Below, one piece after another: positions 43,181-51,181 of a stretch of 64,000 nucleotides of DNA. Position numbers and translations under genes: made by a program. Origin of the DNA: CAKXIK01 sp050947015. GTDB lineage: Bacteria > Bacillota > Clostridia > Oscillospirales > Acutalibacteraceae. Position 1 is the first letter of the stretch. Each line of letters starts with the position of its first letter. The notes beneath the pieces were generated by a model that was given only the letters and a program-made list of their open reading frames with translations, did no database searches and was not told the origin of the DNA. The stretch spans positions 1-64,000 of the forward strand of contig JBMNVT010000003.1 of NCBI GenBank assembly GCA_050947015.1, read 5' to 3'.

Positions 43181-43187
43181 AAATCAG

Positions 43188-43260
43188 TTGCCGCAGCATA
43201 TGCTGCGGCAAAACATCCTTGCTCCGCATTTTTACGGGGCCTTACGTCCAAAAGGAGGTG
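43188..43260 (+). promoter_or_regulatory. 5' leader of rpsF with hairpins, possible S6:S18 control element
   Basis: TTGCCGCAGCAT and its perfect complement form a 24-base palindrome at 43,188-43,211, immediately downstream of the transcription start. A second small stem, GCTCCG...CGGGGC with a CATTTTTA loop, follows at about 43,219-43,238. Many bacteria control rpsF-rpsR through S6:S18 binding to a leader containing a CCG element. The match to that element is tentative. Confidence 0.45.
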
Positions 43261-43268
43261 CACAATCA

Positions 43269-43565
43269 ATGTCCGAAGTAAAAAATGCCTACGAAAGTGT
43301 TCTGGTCGTTTCCGTTAAGAACGGTGATGAGGCTGCTGCCGCGGTTGTCGAAAAGTTTAAAACGATGATCGAGGCGAATGCGACGATGGACAACGTTGAT
43401 GATTGGGGAAAGCGCAGACTCGCTTATCCGATCAACAAGGAAGTCGAAGGATATTACGTCGTTTTTAGCTTCACCTGCACGGCAGAATTCCCGGCAGAGC
43501 TTGACCGTGTTTACAAAATCACGGACGGCGTCCTTCGTTCCCTCATTGTGAAGAAGGAAGCCTGA
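43269..43565 (+). CDS. rpsF: 30S ribosomal protein S6
   Basis: A 98-residue protein of normal S6 length. It begins ESVLVVSVKNGDEAAAAVVE and contains the signature WGKRRLAYPINKEVEGYYVV. It binds 16S rRNA with S18 in the small-subunit platform. The start is the ATG at 43,269, behind a full AAAGGAGGTG; the frame is open further upstream but without support. It is followed by ssb and rpsR in the standard Firmicutes order. Confidence 0.97.
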   Translation: MSEVKNAYESVLVVSVKNGDEAAAAVVEKFKTMIEANATMDNVDDWGKRRLAYPINKEVEGYYVVFSFTCTAEFPAELDRVYKITDGVLRSLIVKKEA

Positions 43566-43579
43566 GGGGAGGAAGCATT

Positions 43580-44035
43580 ATGCTGAATTCAGTTGTTATG
43601 ATGGGTCGCTTAACAGCCGACCCAGAGTTGCGCACTACCCCGAACGGTGTGAGCGTTACCACATTTACCATCGCCGTGGACCGTCCGTTTCAAAAGTCCG
43701 GTGCCGACCGCGTTGCGGATTTCTTTGACGTTGTTGTCTGGCGCAATCAGGCAGAATTTGTTACCCGATTTTTTCACAAGGGCAACATGATCTGTGTGCA
43801 GGGCTATATGACGACGCGGACTTATACGGATAAAAATGGAGTTAACCGGAAAGCGTATGAAATCGTTGCCGAAAACGTCCATTTTACCGGGGAATCCAGG
43901 CGTGATGCGAATTCGGGCGCTTCTGCCGCTCCTGCTGCGCCTGCCGCACAAAGCAGCGCACCCGCCGCATCTTATTCCAGCGGCACTGCCGGTGATTTCG
44001 TCGAAATCCCCGGAGATGATGATCTGCCGTTCTGA
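43580..44035 (+). CDS. ssb: Single-stranded DNA-binding protein
   Basis: This 151-residue protein has an OB fold at about 1-105 (MLNSVVMMGRLTADPELRTT; FFDVVVWRNQAEFVTRFFHKG), an Ala/Ser/Pro-rich linker and the acidic tip DDDLPF, which recruits replication and repair partners. The tetramer coats single-stranded DNA. It sits 14 bases after rpsF with GAGGGGAGG as ribosome-binding site. Confidence 0.96.
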   Translation: MLNSVVMMGRLTADPELRTTPNGVSVTTFTIAVDRPFQKSGADRVADFFDVVVWRNQAEFVTRFFHKGNMICVQGYMTTRTYTDKNGVNRKAYEIVAENVHFTGESRRDANSGASAAPAAPAAQSSAPAASYSSGTAGDFVEIPGDDDLPF

Positions 44036-44089
44036 AATTTTTAAATTTACGGGAATGTTCCCGCCTCATTTTGTAAAGGAGGTTTCGTC

Positions 44090-44350
44090 ATGGCTGAAAG
44101 ATCCGAAAGACCGGAAAGAGAGAACCGCCGCGGTGGCCGCAAGGGCCGCAAAAAGGTTTGCAGCTTCTGTGTCGATAAAGTGACTACCATCGATTATAAG
44201 GATTATCCGAAGCTCCGCAGATATATTTCCGAGCGTTCCAAAATCCTGCCCCGCCGCGTGACCGGCACCTGTGCCCGCCATCAGCGTGAGCTGACGATCG
44301 CGATTAAGCGCGCCCGCCATCTTGCTCTGCTGCCGTTCAGCAGCGACTGA
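44090..44350 (+). CDS. rpsR: 30S ribosomal protein S18 (zinc-binding form)
   Basis: This 86-residue S18 has a basic Arg/Gly N-terminus and the zinc-ligand pattern KVCSFCVDK, then TGTCARHQR, so it is the C+ paralogue. It ends KRARHLALLPF as in most S18 proteins. It forms the S6:S18 heterodimer. It is the last gene of the operon and is followed by a strong terminator. Confidence 0.97.
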   Translation: MAERSERPERENRRGGRKGRKKVCSFCVDKVTTIDYKDYPKLRRYISERSKILPRRVTGTCARHQRELTIAIKRARHLALLPFSSD

Positions 44351-44368
44351 TTTTTGTTTCGGCAAAAC

Positions 44369-44407
44369 ACGCCTGTATTTCTTCCAAAACGGGAGGAATA
44401 CAGGCGT
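44369..44407 (+). terminator. Terminator of the rpsF-ssb-rpsR operon
   Basis: ACGCCTGTATT and AATACAGGCGT form a perfect stem, followed by TTTTCTTG. Confidence 0.85.
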
Positions 44408-44432
44408 TTTCTTGTGTTTCGCTGTCAGACGC

Positions 44433-44461
44433 TTGGCTTTGGCTTAAAAATGGTGTAAAAT
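44433..44461 (+). promoter_or_regulatory. Promoter of the second MATE gene
   Basis: TTGGCT (44,433-44,438) and TAAAAT (44,456-44,461), spacer 17 bases, about 33 bases before the start codon. Confidence 0.55.
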
Positions 44462-44494
44462 AAAATCATTTGGCAGAAAGGAACTGCATGCGCA

Positions 44495-45850
44495 ATGAGA
44501 CGAACACAGCTGAAAAACCCGGAACTGTTTCCTCCCAAGGCAATGAAACGGCTGATCTGGCCGCTGATGGTAGAACAGCTTTTGGCAATTCTGATTGGCA
44601 TGGCGGATACGGTGATGGTTTCCAGCGCCGGTGAGGCGGCGGTTTCGGGCGTTTCGCTGGTGGATTCGCTCAACATTGTGCTGATTAATCTGTTTTCCGC
44701 ACTGGCAACCGGAGGCGCAGTGGTGGCGGCGCAATATATTGGCCGGCGGGATGAAAAAAGCGCCTGCGTTTCGGCTAAGCAGCTGTTATATGCGTCGGCT
44801 GCGCTTTCACTTTTGCTGGCGGGAGTTGCCATCGTTTTTCATCAGCCGCTGCTGCGTGGCATTTACGGCAGCATTGACGATGACGTAATGGCAAACGCGC
44901 AGATCTATTTTTTGCTTTCGGCAGCGTCTTATCCGTTTTTGGCAATTTATAATTCGGGCGCAGCGCTTTTTCGTTCCATGGGCAACAGCCGGATTTCGAT
45001 GCTCATTTCGCTGCTGATGAACCTAATCAATATCGGCGGCAACGCGTTGCTGATTTACGGATTTTCCATGGGGGTTGCCGGCGCGGCAATTGCGTCGCTC
45101 GCGGCGCGCGCGGCAGCAGCTGTGTTGATCACGGTGCTGATCGTGAAGCCAAAGTACCCGATTCATATTGATTCGCTGTTTCACCCGGAGCTGCATTGGG
45201 GAATGGTGCGCAGCATTTTGAAGGTTGGAATTCCCAACGCAATAGAAAACAGTATGTTTCAGATCGGAAAAATTCTGACAATGGGGCTGGTTTCGGCAAT
45301 GGGCACCGCCGCGATTGCCGCGAACGCAATTGCAAGTTCCGTTGCCGGCATTTCCGGAATTCCGGGTGGCGCGATCTGTCTCGGGGTGGTAACGGTGATG
45401 GGGCAGTGTGTCGGTGCGGAGGATTATGAACAGGCTGTCTATTATACCAAACGGCTGATGAAGGTAGCTTACCTGTGCCTGCTGGCAACAAATCTGTTCA
45501 TTTTCTGTTTTGCAGGGGTATTGGTTCCATTGTTCGGACTCAGCGCGGAAGCAACTGCCTCTGCAGAAGAAATTTTGCGCGTGTTTGCACTGTTCAGCGC
45601 AACAATCTGGATTCCTTCGTTTGTGATGCCCGCGGCCTTGCGTGCGGCAGGGGACGCACGCGGAACTATGATTATTTCAGCTCTCTCCATGTGGATTTTC
45701 CGTGTGGGCTGCAGTTACCTGTTCGTCTCGTTCGGAATGGGTGTGCAGAGCGTTTGGGCTGGTATGTATGTCGACTGGTTGGCGCGCGGGATTGTTTATG
45801 TAACACGGTTTGCGCGAGGGAAATGGAAGAAAATGCGTGTGATCGAATAA
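44495..45850 (+). CDS. MATE family efflux transporter
   Basis: This 451-residue protein has 12 predicted helices in two halves. It begins KRLIWPLMVEQLLAILIGMAD with VMVSSAGEAAVSGVSLVDS, and the second half starts ILKVGIPNAIENSMFQIGK with IAANAIASSVAGISGIPGG. It is more like the DinF/NorM-type branch than the exporter at 22.8 kb and is only distantly similar to it. It should expel drugs or metabolites by cation antiport; the substrate is unknown. A single-gene unit with its own promoter and terminator. Confidence 0.9.
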   Translation: MRRTQLKNPELFPPKAMKRLIWPLMVEQLLAILIGMADTVMVSSAGEAAVSGVSLVDSLNIVLINLFSALATGGAVVAAQYIGRRDEKSACVSAKQLLYASAALSLLLAGVAIVFHQPLLRGIYGSIDDDVMANAQIYFLLSAASYPFLAIYNSGAALFRSMGNSRISMLISLLMNLINIGGNALLIYGFSMGVAGAAIASLAARAAAAVLITVLIVKPKYPIHIDSLFHPELHWGMVRSILKVGIPNAIENSMFQIGKILTMGLVSAMGTAAIAANAIASSVAGISGIPGGAICLGVVTVMGQCVGAEDYEQAVYYTKRLMKVAYLCLLATNLFIFCFAGVLVPLFGLSAEATASAEEILRVFALFSATIWIPSFVMPAALRAAGDARGTMIISALSMWIFRVGCSYLFVSFGMGVQSVWAGMYVDWLARGIVYVTRFARGKWKKMRVIE

Positions 45851-45868
45851 AAGCGCAGTTTGCGCAGT

Positions 45869-45918
45869 AAACACAGCAGGCCGAACAGGGTTTGATTCCT
45901 GCCCGGCCTGCTGTGTTT
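45869..45918. terminator. Terminator after second MATE gene
   Basis: AAACACAGCAGGCCG and CGGCCTGCTGTGTTT are a perfect 15-base inverted repeat followed by TCATTTTTG. Confidence 0.85.
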
Positions 45919-45967
45919 TCATTTTTGTTTTCCTGAGAAAATGTCGTCTGAATTTTTCAGAGAAAAA

Positions 45968-46852
45968 TCAAACCTCCGGAACCTCAATCTTGACGGTTTT
46001 GCCGGTGTTGTAGGATTCGTAGATAGCGTTGAGATAGTATACCGGCGTAATCAGCTGCTTGTAAGTGTGGGACATGGTGCCGTTGTGCAGCATGGCGGCG
46101 AAGTCTTCACACTCGTGCTGATAGCACATCGAAATATCGATATCACGGCTGACATTGCGGTCTTTGCCGAAAATGGTGCAGTGATAGGCATTGTAGCAGC
46201 CTTCCATAAAGTGGTTGGTCACGGTGTATTTGTCATATTCCACGACCACAGTGACGTCGTCGCCGTTGCGGAACGCCGTAACAGCCTTGGGATCGTAACC
46301 GAAGATCGTCAGGCTCATCTCGGCAAGGTGAGAAGAATAGAAGAAGAATCCGCTGTAGTCGTTGTGCATGCTCACAGGAGCGGCAACGCATCCACCGTGA
46401 ATGCCGCCCAGACCGCTCTTGACCGTGTGCTGCATCATGCGGATATCATAAGTCTGTTTGACGGAAGAACCGCCGACCAGCGGAACGTTTTTGCTTTTGG
46501 CAAGCCGCACAAGAGCAAGCGCTTCTGCGGGATCAACAGCAAACGGCTTGTCAATGAACATCGGCAGACCGGCTTCCACAAACGGGCGGGCGAATTCCGG
46601 ATGGAACTTGCCGTCGCGTGCGGTAACCATGACGGCGTCGACCTTGCCGAGCATATCTTCCGGTTTTTCCGCAATAAAATCAAGACCAAATTTTTCGAAA
46701 ACTTCCTTGTTGCTTTCCGGGTAGTGACCGCCAACCGCAACAACGTGACAATCCGGATACTTAAAGGCTCCGTTTTCATCCGGTTTGTTAAAAATCTCGG
46801 AGAAAGCGGAAGCATGGGAATTTTCCGAGCCGAGAATACCGATTCTGTACAT
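45968..46852 (-). CDS. Gfo/Idh/MocA family oxidoreductase
   Basis: This protein has 294 residues from the ATG at 46,852, behind GGGAGGAATCAC. The Rossmann N-terminus (YRIGILGSENSHASAFSEIF) and FIDKPFAVDPAEALAL (the conserved E/D-K-P region) place it in the Gfo/Idh/MocA family of NAD(P)-dependent sugar or cyclitol dehydrogenases. The C-terminal domain is shorter than the usual 330-residue members. A minus-strand promoter, TTGTCT-N18-TATACT (47,022-46,993), is upstream. Substrate unknown. Confidence 0.85.
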   Translation of the reverse strand: MYRIGILGSENSHASAFSEIFNKPDENGAFKYPDCHVVAVGGHYPESNKEVFEKFGLDFIAEKPEDMLGKVDAVMVTARDGKFHPEFARPFVEAGLPMFIDKPFAVDPAEALALVRLAKSKNVPLVGGSSVKQTYDIRMMQHTVKSGLGGIHGGCVAAPVSMHNDYSGFFFYSSHLAEMSLTIFGYDPKAVTAFRNGDDVTVVVEYDKYTVTNHFMEGCYNAYHCTIFGKDRNVSRDIDISMCYQHECEDFAAMLHNGTMSHTYKQLITPVYYLNAIYESYNTGKTVKIEVPEV

Positions 46853-46992
46853 AGTGATTCCTCCCGTTATGTTTTGAGCAGTTTTTGCTGCAATTGTATT
46901 GTACCGCATTCACTGCGGATATGTTTTGCATATTCCACGAGAAATTTAGCGGATTTTACAATTATCTGATGCAGTCGTTATGCTCTGTGTCA

Positions 46993-47022
46993 AGTATAGC
47001 ACAAGAAAATTTGACAAGACAA
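46993..47022 (-). promoter_or_regulatory. Putative promoter of the Gfo/Idh/MocA gene
   Basis: TTGTCT (47,022-47,017) and TATACT (46,998-46,993) on the minus strand with an 18-base spacer; it implies a leader of about 135 bases. Confidence 0.4.
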
Positions 47023-47104
47023 GTTTTTTGCGGTTTGCCCGAAAACGCGCCTGTTTTCCGCAGAAAACAAGGCGTATTCTTGCGTTTTCCGCCTGCGAAC
47101 GTTG

Positions 47105-48058
47105 TTACTCTGTAACCACGTTCTGCGGCGTTCCCGCCAGAAAAGCCTCCAGGTTCTCTGCCACCAGACGAAGCAGACGGGCGCGCGTTTCCAGCGGCGC
47201 CCAGGCGACGTGCGGCGTCATGGTCAGATTCGGCGCGCCGATGAGCGGACAATCCGGCAGCATGGGCTCGGTTTCCAGCACGTCGATTGCCGCGCCGGAA
47301 AGACGGCCGCTTTCCAACGCACGGCGCAGAGCCGGCTCGTCGATGATCGGTCCACGGGCGGTGTTGACCAGATAAGCGCCGGGCTTCATCAAAGCGAAAC
47401 GTTCGTCATTGAACAGTAAGCGAGAGGATTCGTTGAGCGGGCAGTGAATGGAAACGATATCGCTTTGCGCCAGCAGCGTTTCCAGTGGAACGAAGGAGAT
47501 GCCTTCCGCCTGCCGGGGCGTGCGGGTAAAGCAGAGCACGCGCATGGAAAACGCCAGAGCGACCCTGGCGACTGCGCGCCCGATACTGCCGAAGCCGATG
47601 ATCCCAAGTGTTTTTCCGGCAAGCTCCTGCATGGGGAAAACAAACGGTGAAAATGTGGTGCTGCCAACCCAGCGTCCATCTTGCACAAACCGGTCGTATT
47701 GGGAAACACAGCTGAAATGATGGAGGATCAGCGCAAAGGTGTGCTGCACCACGGCTTCGGTGGAATAACTGCCGGCGTTGCAGACGGTGATGCCGCGGCG
47801 GTTGGTCTCGGTCAGGTCAATGTTGTTGTAGCCCGTTGCAAACAGGCCGATGTAGCGCAGCTTTTCGGCGTGCCGCAGCGTTTCGGCGGTCATCGGCGAT
47901 TTGTTGCAGAGCACAATATCCGCGTCGCAGATCCGTTCGGCCACCTGCTCTTTACTGCTCAGAGGATAATATTGTACACTGCCGAAGCGTTCCAGAACCG
48001 AAAGATCGAGATCACCGTTCGTGACGGTCTGGCAGTCCGGCAAAACAATTTTCAGCAT
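47105..48058 (-). CDS. D-2-hydroxyacid dehydrogenase (glycerate dehydrogenase-like)
   Basis: This 317-residue protein begins at ATG 48,058, MLKIVLPDCQTV. The NAD-binding motif is TLGIIGFGSIGRAVAR (about 143-158). Catalytic residues lie in VNTARGPIIDEPAL (Arg), DVLETEPM (Glu) and TPHVAWAPLETRAR (His). Such enzymes reduce 2-ketoacids; the sequence is close to hydroxypyruvate reductases, which would make D-glycerate for the kinase encoded at 8.9 kb. That link is inference, as the genes are far apart. Confidence 0.87.
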   Translation of the reverse strand: MLKIVLPDCQTVTNGDLDLSVLERFGSVQYYPLSSKEQVAERICDADIVLCNKSPMTAETLRHAEKLRYIGLFATGYNNIDLTETNRRGITVCNAGSYSTEAVVQHTFALILHHFSCVSQYDRFVQDGRWVGSTTFSPFVFPMQELAGKTLGIIGFGSIGRAVARVALAFSMRVLCFTRTPRQAEGISFVPLETLLAQSDIVSIHCPLNESSRLLFNDERFALMKPGAYLVNTARGPIIDEPALRRALESGRLSGAAIDVLETEPMLPDCPLIGAPNLTMTPHVAWAPLETRARLLRLVAENLEAFLAGTPQNVVTE

Positions 48059-48326
48059 GGCTGCAATCATCCTTTTCCAAAAAGATTTAAAAACCGGAAG
48101 AGATGCAGGAGAAAATCCGCTGCTCTTCCGGTATTTAGTCTAACGGATTCCGAAGAAATTTACAAGTCGTGAGTGTTTTTTTTCAGAGAAACATGCAAAA
48201 GTTCGGAAGTTTAAAGCAAAGCGAAGGAATCACTGGATTTCCGCCGCAGAAAATTTATAATAGGAGAAAAGCCGGGATCAGCGGATCAACCGGCAGAATC
48301 AAACAAACGGAAAGGCGGTACCCGGA

Positions 48327-49214
48327 ATGATTGTGAAAAAAATTGACCTGCATGCTCATGTTGTACCCGAGGTCGGTTATTCCCGCATGGACGGAGGGCG
48401 TTTTGTAACGCCGCAGCAGATTCGGAAAATGTACGATGCATGGGGGATCGAAAAATGCATCCAACTGCCCATCAGCTCGCCGGAATATGAGTGTGACCAG
48501 CTCAGCAACCGCGATGCCGAGCATCTGGTTCGCGACTATCCGGAAACGGTGGGTTGGTGGTTCTGCAATCTGGATCCGCGGTGGGGCACAAACAAGCCGG
48601 ACTGCGATCTTTCTCATTACCTGCTGTATTTTAAGGAGCGCGGCGCAAAGGGCGTCGGCGAAGTGACGACGAATCTGCCGATCGATGACCCGTATATGCA
48701 GAATCTGTTTTATCATTGTGAAAAATGCGATATGCCGCTGCTGTTTCATATGGGAAACCCGGGCGGAGGAGATTACGGCATTGTGGATGATTTTCATATG
48801 CCGAAGCTGGAACGCGTCCTGCAGAAATTCCCGCGGCTGCGCGTGATCGGTCATTCGCAGAAATGGTGGGCGGAAATGAGCGGCGACTGCACCGAAGAGC
48901 AGCGCAGCGGCTACCCGACGGGTAAGATCGTTCCCGGCGGCCGTACAGTAGAACTGCTGCGGAATTACCCGAATATGTACGGGGATCTTTCGGCGGGCAG
49001 CGGCGGTAATGCCGTCATGCGCGACCCCGATTTCGGCTATCGTTTTCTGGAAGAATTTCAGGATAAACTCTTTTTCGGCACCGATATCTGTGACGCTTCC
49101 AATGTGATGGAGCTTTCGCACTGGCTGGACGATGCGGTGGAGCACGGACACATTTCGCAGACTGCCTACAACAAAATCTGCCGCGAAAATGCGCTGCGGC
49201 TTCTGGAGGAGTAA
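48327..49214 (+). CDS. Amidohydrolase family protein (Amidohydro_2)
   Basis: This 295-residue metal-dependent hydrolase/decarboxylase starts KIDLHAHVVPEVGYS, with the H-x-H metal motif. It continues GAKGVGEVTTNLPIDD, LLFHMGNPGG (metal His), RVIGHSQKWWAEM (metal His) and FFGTDICDASN (catalytic Asp), the full set for the PF04909 amidohydrolase group. Members hydrolyse or decarboxylate aromatic or cyclic compounds; the substrate is unknown. GGAAAGGCGG precedes the ATG. EutS lies 195 bases downstream. Confidence 0.85.
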   Translation: MIVKKIDLHAHVVPEVGYSRMDGGRFVTPQQIRKMYDAWGIEKCIQLPISSPEYECDQLSNRDAEHLVRDYPETVGWWFCNLDPRWGTNKPDCDLSHYLLYFKERGAKGVGEVTTNLPIDDPYMQNLFYHCEKCDMPLLFHMGNPGGGDYGIVDDFHMPKLERVLQKFPRLRVIGHSQKWWAEMSGDCTEEQRSGYPTGKIVPGGRTVELLRNYPNMYGDLSAGSGGNAVMRDPDFGYRFLEEFQDKLFFGTDICDASNVMELSHWLDDAVEHGHISQTAYNKICRENALRLLEE

Positions 49215-49408
49215 AATTTGTGCTGCAGGGCTTGCTTCCGGGTGACGCCGGTGGTAAAATAAATTTTATCAAATACGGCGGCAGCCGGGGCGACGCCCGA
49301 GGGTTGGCTTCTCAAACGGTGAATCTGTGTTTGCAGTTGGAGCAGCCGCAGCTTTGGCGGATGGAAATAAACCGTGCTGCAGTTTTGTGAAAAGGAATGG
49401 TCGTACGC

Positions 49409-49768
49409 ATGGATCTTCACGATAAAATGCGGATCGTACAGGAAATTGTACCGGGCAAGCAGATCACCATTGCACACATGATTGCGAACCCGGATGAAAT
49501 TATTTACAAAAAATTGGGGCTTGACCCTGCGGTGGATTATTCGCGCGCGGCGATCGGTCTGGTCACGATCAGCCCTGCGGAAACTGCGGTGATTATCGGA
49601 GATATCGCGATCAAGACCTCCAACGTGGAGATCGGCTTTGTGGATCGTTTCAGCGGCACGCTGATCGTCACCGGCCGTATCAGCGAGGTGGAAAGCGCCC
49701 TGCGTGCTCTGCGGGATTACTGCCGGGATACGCTGGGCTTTACCGTCTGTGAGATTACGAAAACATGA
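49409..49768 (+). CDS. eutS: Bacterial microcompartment shell protein EutS
   Basis: This protein has 119 residues from the ATG at 49,409; an earlier ATG at 49,397 lies against the Shine-Dalgarno. It is a single BMC domain of EutS type: VQEIVPGKQITIAHMIANPD, then GLVTISPAETAVIIGDIA, then SALRALRDYCRDTLGFTVCE. EutS forms bent hexamers in ethanolamine-type microcompartments. The next gene, eutP, overlaps its stop codon by four bases. No other shell or enzyme gene of a microcompartment is in the window. Confidence 0.92.
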   Translation: MDLHDKMRIVQEIVPGKQITIAHMIANPDEIIYKKLGLDPAVDYSRAAIGLVTISPAETAVIIGDIAIKTSNVEIGFVDRFSGTLIVTGRISEVESALRALRDYCRDTLGFTVCEITKT

Positions 49769-50235
49769 AAAAGATCATTCTGATCGGTCGGAGCGGGTGC
49801 GGTAAGACCACGCTGACTCAGGCGCTCCGCGGAGAAAAGATCCATTATCATAAAACCCAGTATATCAATCATTTCGACGTTATCATCGATACGCCGGGCG
49901 AGTATGTGGAAGACCCATGGCTGGCCTGCGCGCTGGCAATCTACACTTATGAAGCGGATGTGGTCGGGCTGCTGATCAGCGCCCGCGAGGACTACAGCCT
50001 TTACAGTCCGTGCATGGCGGCGAATATCAACCGGCCCGTGATCGGCATTGTGACGCAGATCGACCAGCCGGACGCGCGGCCCGATCGTGCGGAGCGCTGG
50101 CTGAAGCTTGCCGGGTGCCGGCAAATCTTTTTTGTTTCATCCACCAACGGGGACGGTGTCTGGCAGATCCTTGAATATCTGCGCGATCCGGGCGACGTAA
50201 TGCCGTGGGAAGAAGAAAAACAGACAACAACATGA
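49765..50235 (+). CDS. eutP: EutP/PduV-type GTPase-like protein
   Basis: This 156-residue P-loop protein has Walker A LIGRSGCGKTTLTQALRG (about 6-23), IDTPGEYVE in place of the G3 DxxG (about 45) and TQIDQPDA as G4 (about 97). EutP and PduV are small Ras-like proteins associated with microcompartments, and EutP of some bacteria has acetate kinase activity. Its ATG overlaps the eutS stop codon, giving translational coupling. A terminator follows, so the pair is a complete two-gene unit at its 3' end. Confidence 0.9.
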   Translation: MKKIILIGRSGCGKTTLTQALRGEKIHYHKTQYINHFDVIIDTPGEYVEDPWLACALAIYTYEADVVGLLISAREDYSLYSPCMAANINRPVIGIVTQIDQPDARPDRAERWLKLAGCRQIFFVSSTNGDGVWQILEYLRDPGDVMPWEEEKQTTT

Positions 50236-50238
50236 TTG

Positions 50239-50278
50239 AAAAGCCTGCCGGAACGAAACCCGGCGGGCCTTTTGTTTT
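50239..50278 (+). terminator. Terminator after eutP
   Basis: AAGCCTGCCGG pairs (with G-U) with CCGGCGGGCCTT, followed by TTTGTTTTTTT. Confidence 0.75.
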
Positions 50279-50292
50279 TTTGCAAAAAGATC

Positions 50293-50312
50293 TTGACTTT
50301 GACGCTGCGTCA
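50293..50312 (+). promoter_or_regulatory. MerR-type operator remnant
   Basis: TTGACT (50,293-50,298) is followed by the perfect palindrome TGACGC-t-GCGTCA (50,300-50,312), the -35 plus dyad layout of MerR-family promoters. The expected -10 at the usual 19-base spacing is missing because the sequence continues directly into a coding fragment. Confidence 0.45.
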
Positions 50313-50314
50313 TA

Positions 50315-50770
50315 ATCGGGCTGCTGTCCCCCGGCACGGTCGGCGATTCCGGATACCGCTATTACGGACAGGCGGAAATGGAACGGGCAAAAAAGAAGTA
50401 CGAGGCGGAGGTAAAAGAGCGTTGGGGCGGCACAAAAGCCTACACGCAAAGCAAACAGAGGGCTGCGGACAGAAGTAGTCAGGAAAACGATAGGCTGCAG
50501 CAGCAGATGAATGCGTTTTTTGCGAGGGCTGCCGCGCTGCGCGGACAAAGCCCGGCGGGAAAAGCCGCGCAGGAGCTGGTGCAGGAATGGCGGGAGTTTC
50601 TGGCTGCAAATTATTATGACTGCACGATGGAAATTTTGAGCGGACTTGGGCAGATGTATACTGCCGACGAACGCTTTGCCGCGACCCTTGACCGAAACGG
50701 CGAGGGTACCGCTGCATTTTTCAACGAGGCGATTGCCGTCTACTGCACGGAACAAAAAGACGGGGGCTGA
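50315..50770 (+). pseudogene. MerR/TipA-type regulator with N-terminal and internal deletions (TipAS domain retained)
   Basis: The frame from 50,315 reads IGLLSPGTVGDSGYRYYGQA, the second half of a MerR helix-turn-helix, then jumps straight to AKKKYEAEVKERWGGTKAY. That begins a TipAS antibiotic-recognition domain, complete to the end at 50,770 (LVQEWREFLAANYYDCT). The N-terminal helix-turn-helix, the start codon and about 80 residues of dimerisation coiled coil are gone. An ATG at 50,378 opens a 130-residue frame that could still make a stand-alone TipAS domain, although its Shine-Dalgarno (AGGCGG) is weak. Intact relatives bind multidrug ligands and activate transcription. Confidence 0.65.
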
Positions 50771-50786
50771 TTTATGGAAAGGCGTT

Positions 50787-50830
50787 CAATCCAGATGTTG
50801 CCATTTGCGGAGCTTTGGCGTATAATTAAG
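50787..50830 (+). repeat. Direct repeat, copy 1
   Basis: A 44-base segment (CAATCCAGATGTTGCCAT... to ATTAAG) that recurs at 51,108-51,151 with about eight mismatches. It reads SIQMLPFAELWRIIK in one frame. Confidence 0.75.
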
Positions 50831-50831
50831 T

Positions 50832-51098
50832 TACAGCACTTTTTGCGCCGAGGTTGTCGCGCGGCTGACGGCGGAAGAGGAAGGTATGAACGAGCAGCTG
50901 CTTTGCCGATTTTTTGCACGTTTGTTCCGCGGAGATATGGACTATCTGGATAGCTTCGAAGCGGAAATTAACGCATCCGTGACGGCGCTGTTGTCCGGAA
51001 AACTGGATAAAGCAACAGCATTTGTTGTTTCAAAACGGCAGAAGCTGCTGCGCCTGAAACATTATTACGAACAGATTGATACAATTTTGTTTATATGC
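50832..51098 (+). pseudogene. CorA-like metal transporter fragment between direct repeats
   Basis: One frame of about 89 codons reads FCAEVVARLTAEEEGMNEQL, then FFARLFRGDMDYLDSFEAEI, then SKRQKLLRLKHYYEQIDTI. This is the central helical region of CorA-type Mg/Co transporters (Leu-rich helices leading to the YYEQ motif). The N-terminal domain and the C-terminal membrane pair with its GMN signature are absent, so it cannot transport. It starts two bases after one 44-base repeat and ends ten bases before the second. An ATG at 50,886 could open an 87-residue frame, but expression is unlikely to be functional. Confidence 0.55.
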
Positions 51099-51107
51099 CG
51101 GAGAAAA

Positions 51108-51151
51108 CAATCCGGATGTTGCCATGCGCGGAGTTTTGGCGCATCATGAAA
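51108..51151 (+). repeat. Direct repeat, copy 2
   Basis: Second copy of the 44-base repeat (CAATCCGGATGTTGCCAT... to ATGAAA), reading TIRMLPCAEFWRIMK in the corresponding frame. It ends 30 bases before the glycosyltransferase start. Confidence 0.75.
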
Positions 51152-51181
51152 GGAATTATTTTCAGAAAAGGAGGTACCGTA

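Noticed and set aside
43188..43260. A metabolite riboswitch before rpsF
   Set aside because: Only simple hairpins are present, and the downstream genes are ribosomal, so ribosomal-protein control is the better explanation.
45941..46969. A 342-codon plus-strand frame opposite the Gfo/Idh/MocA gene
   Set aside because: Antisense shadow; the minus-strand product has the Rossmann motif, the E/D-K-P region and a proper ribosome-binding site.
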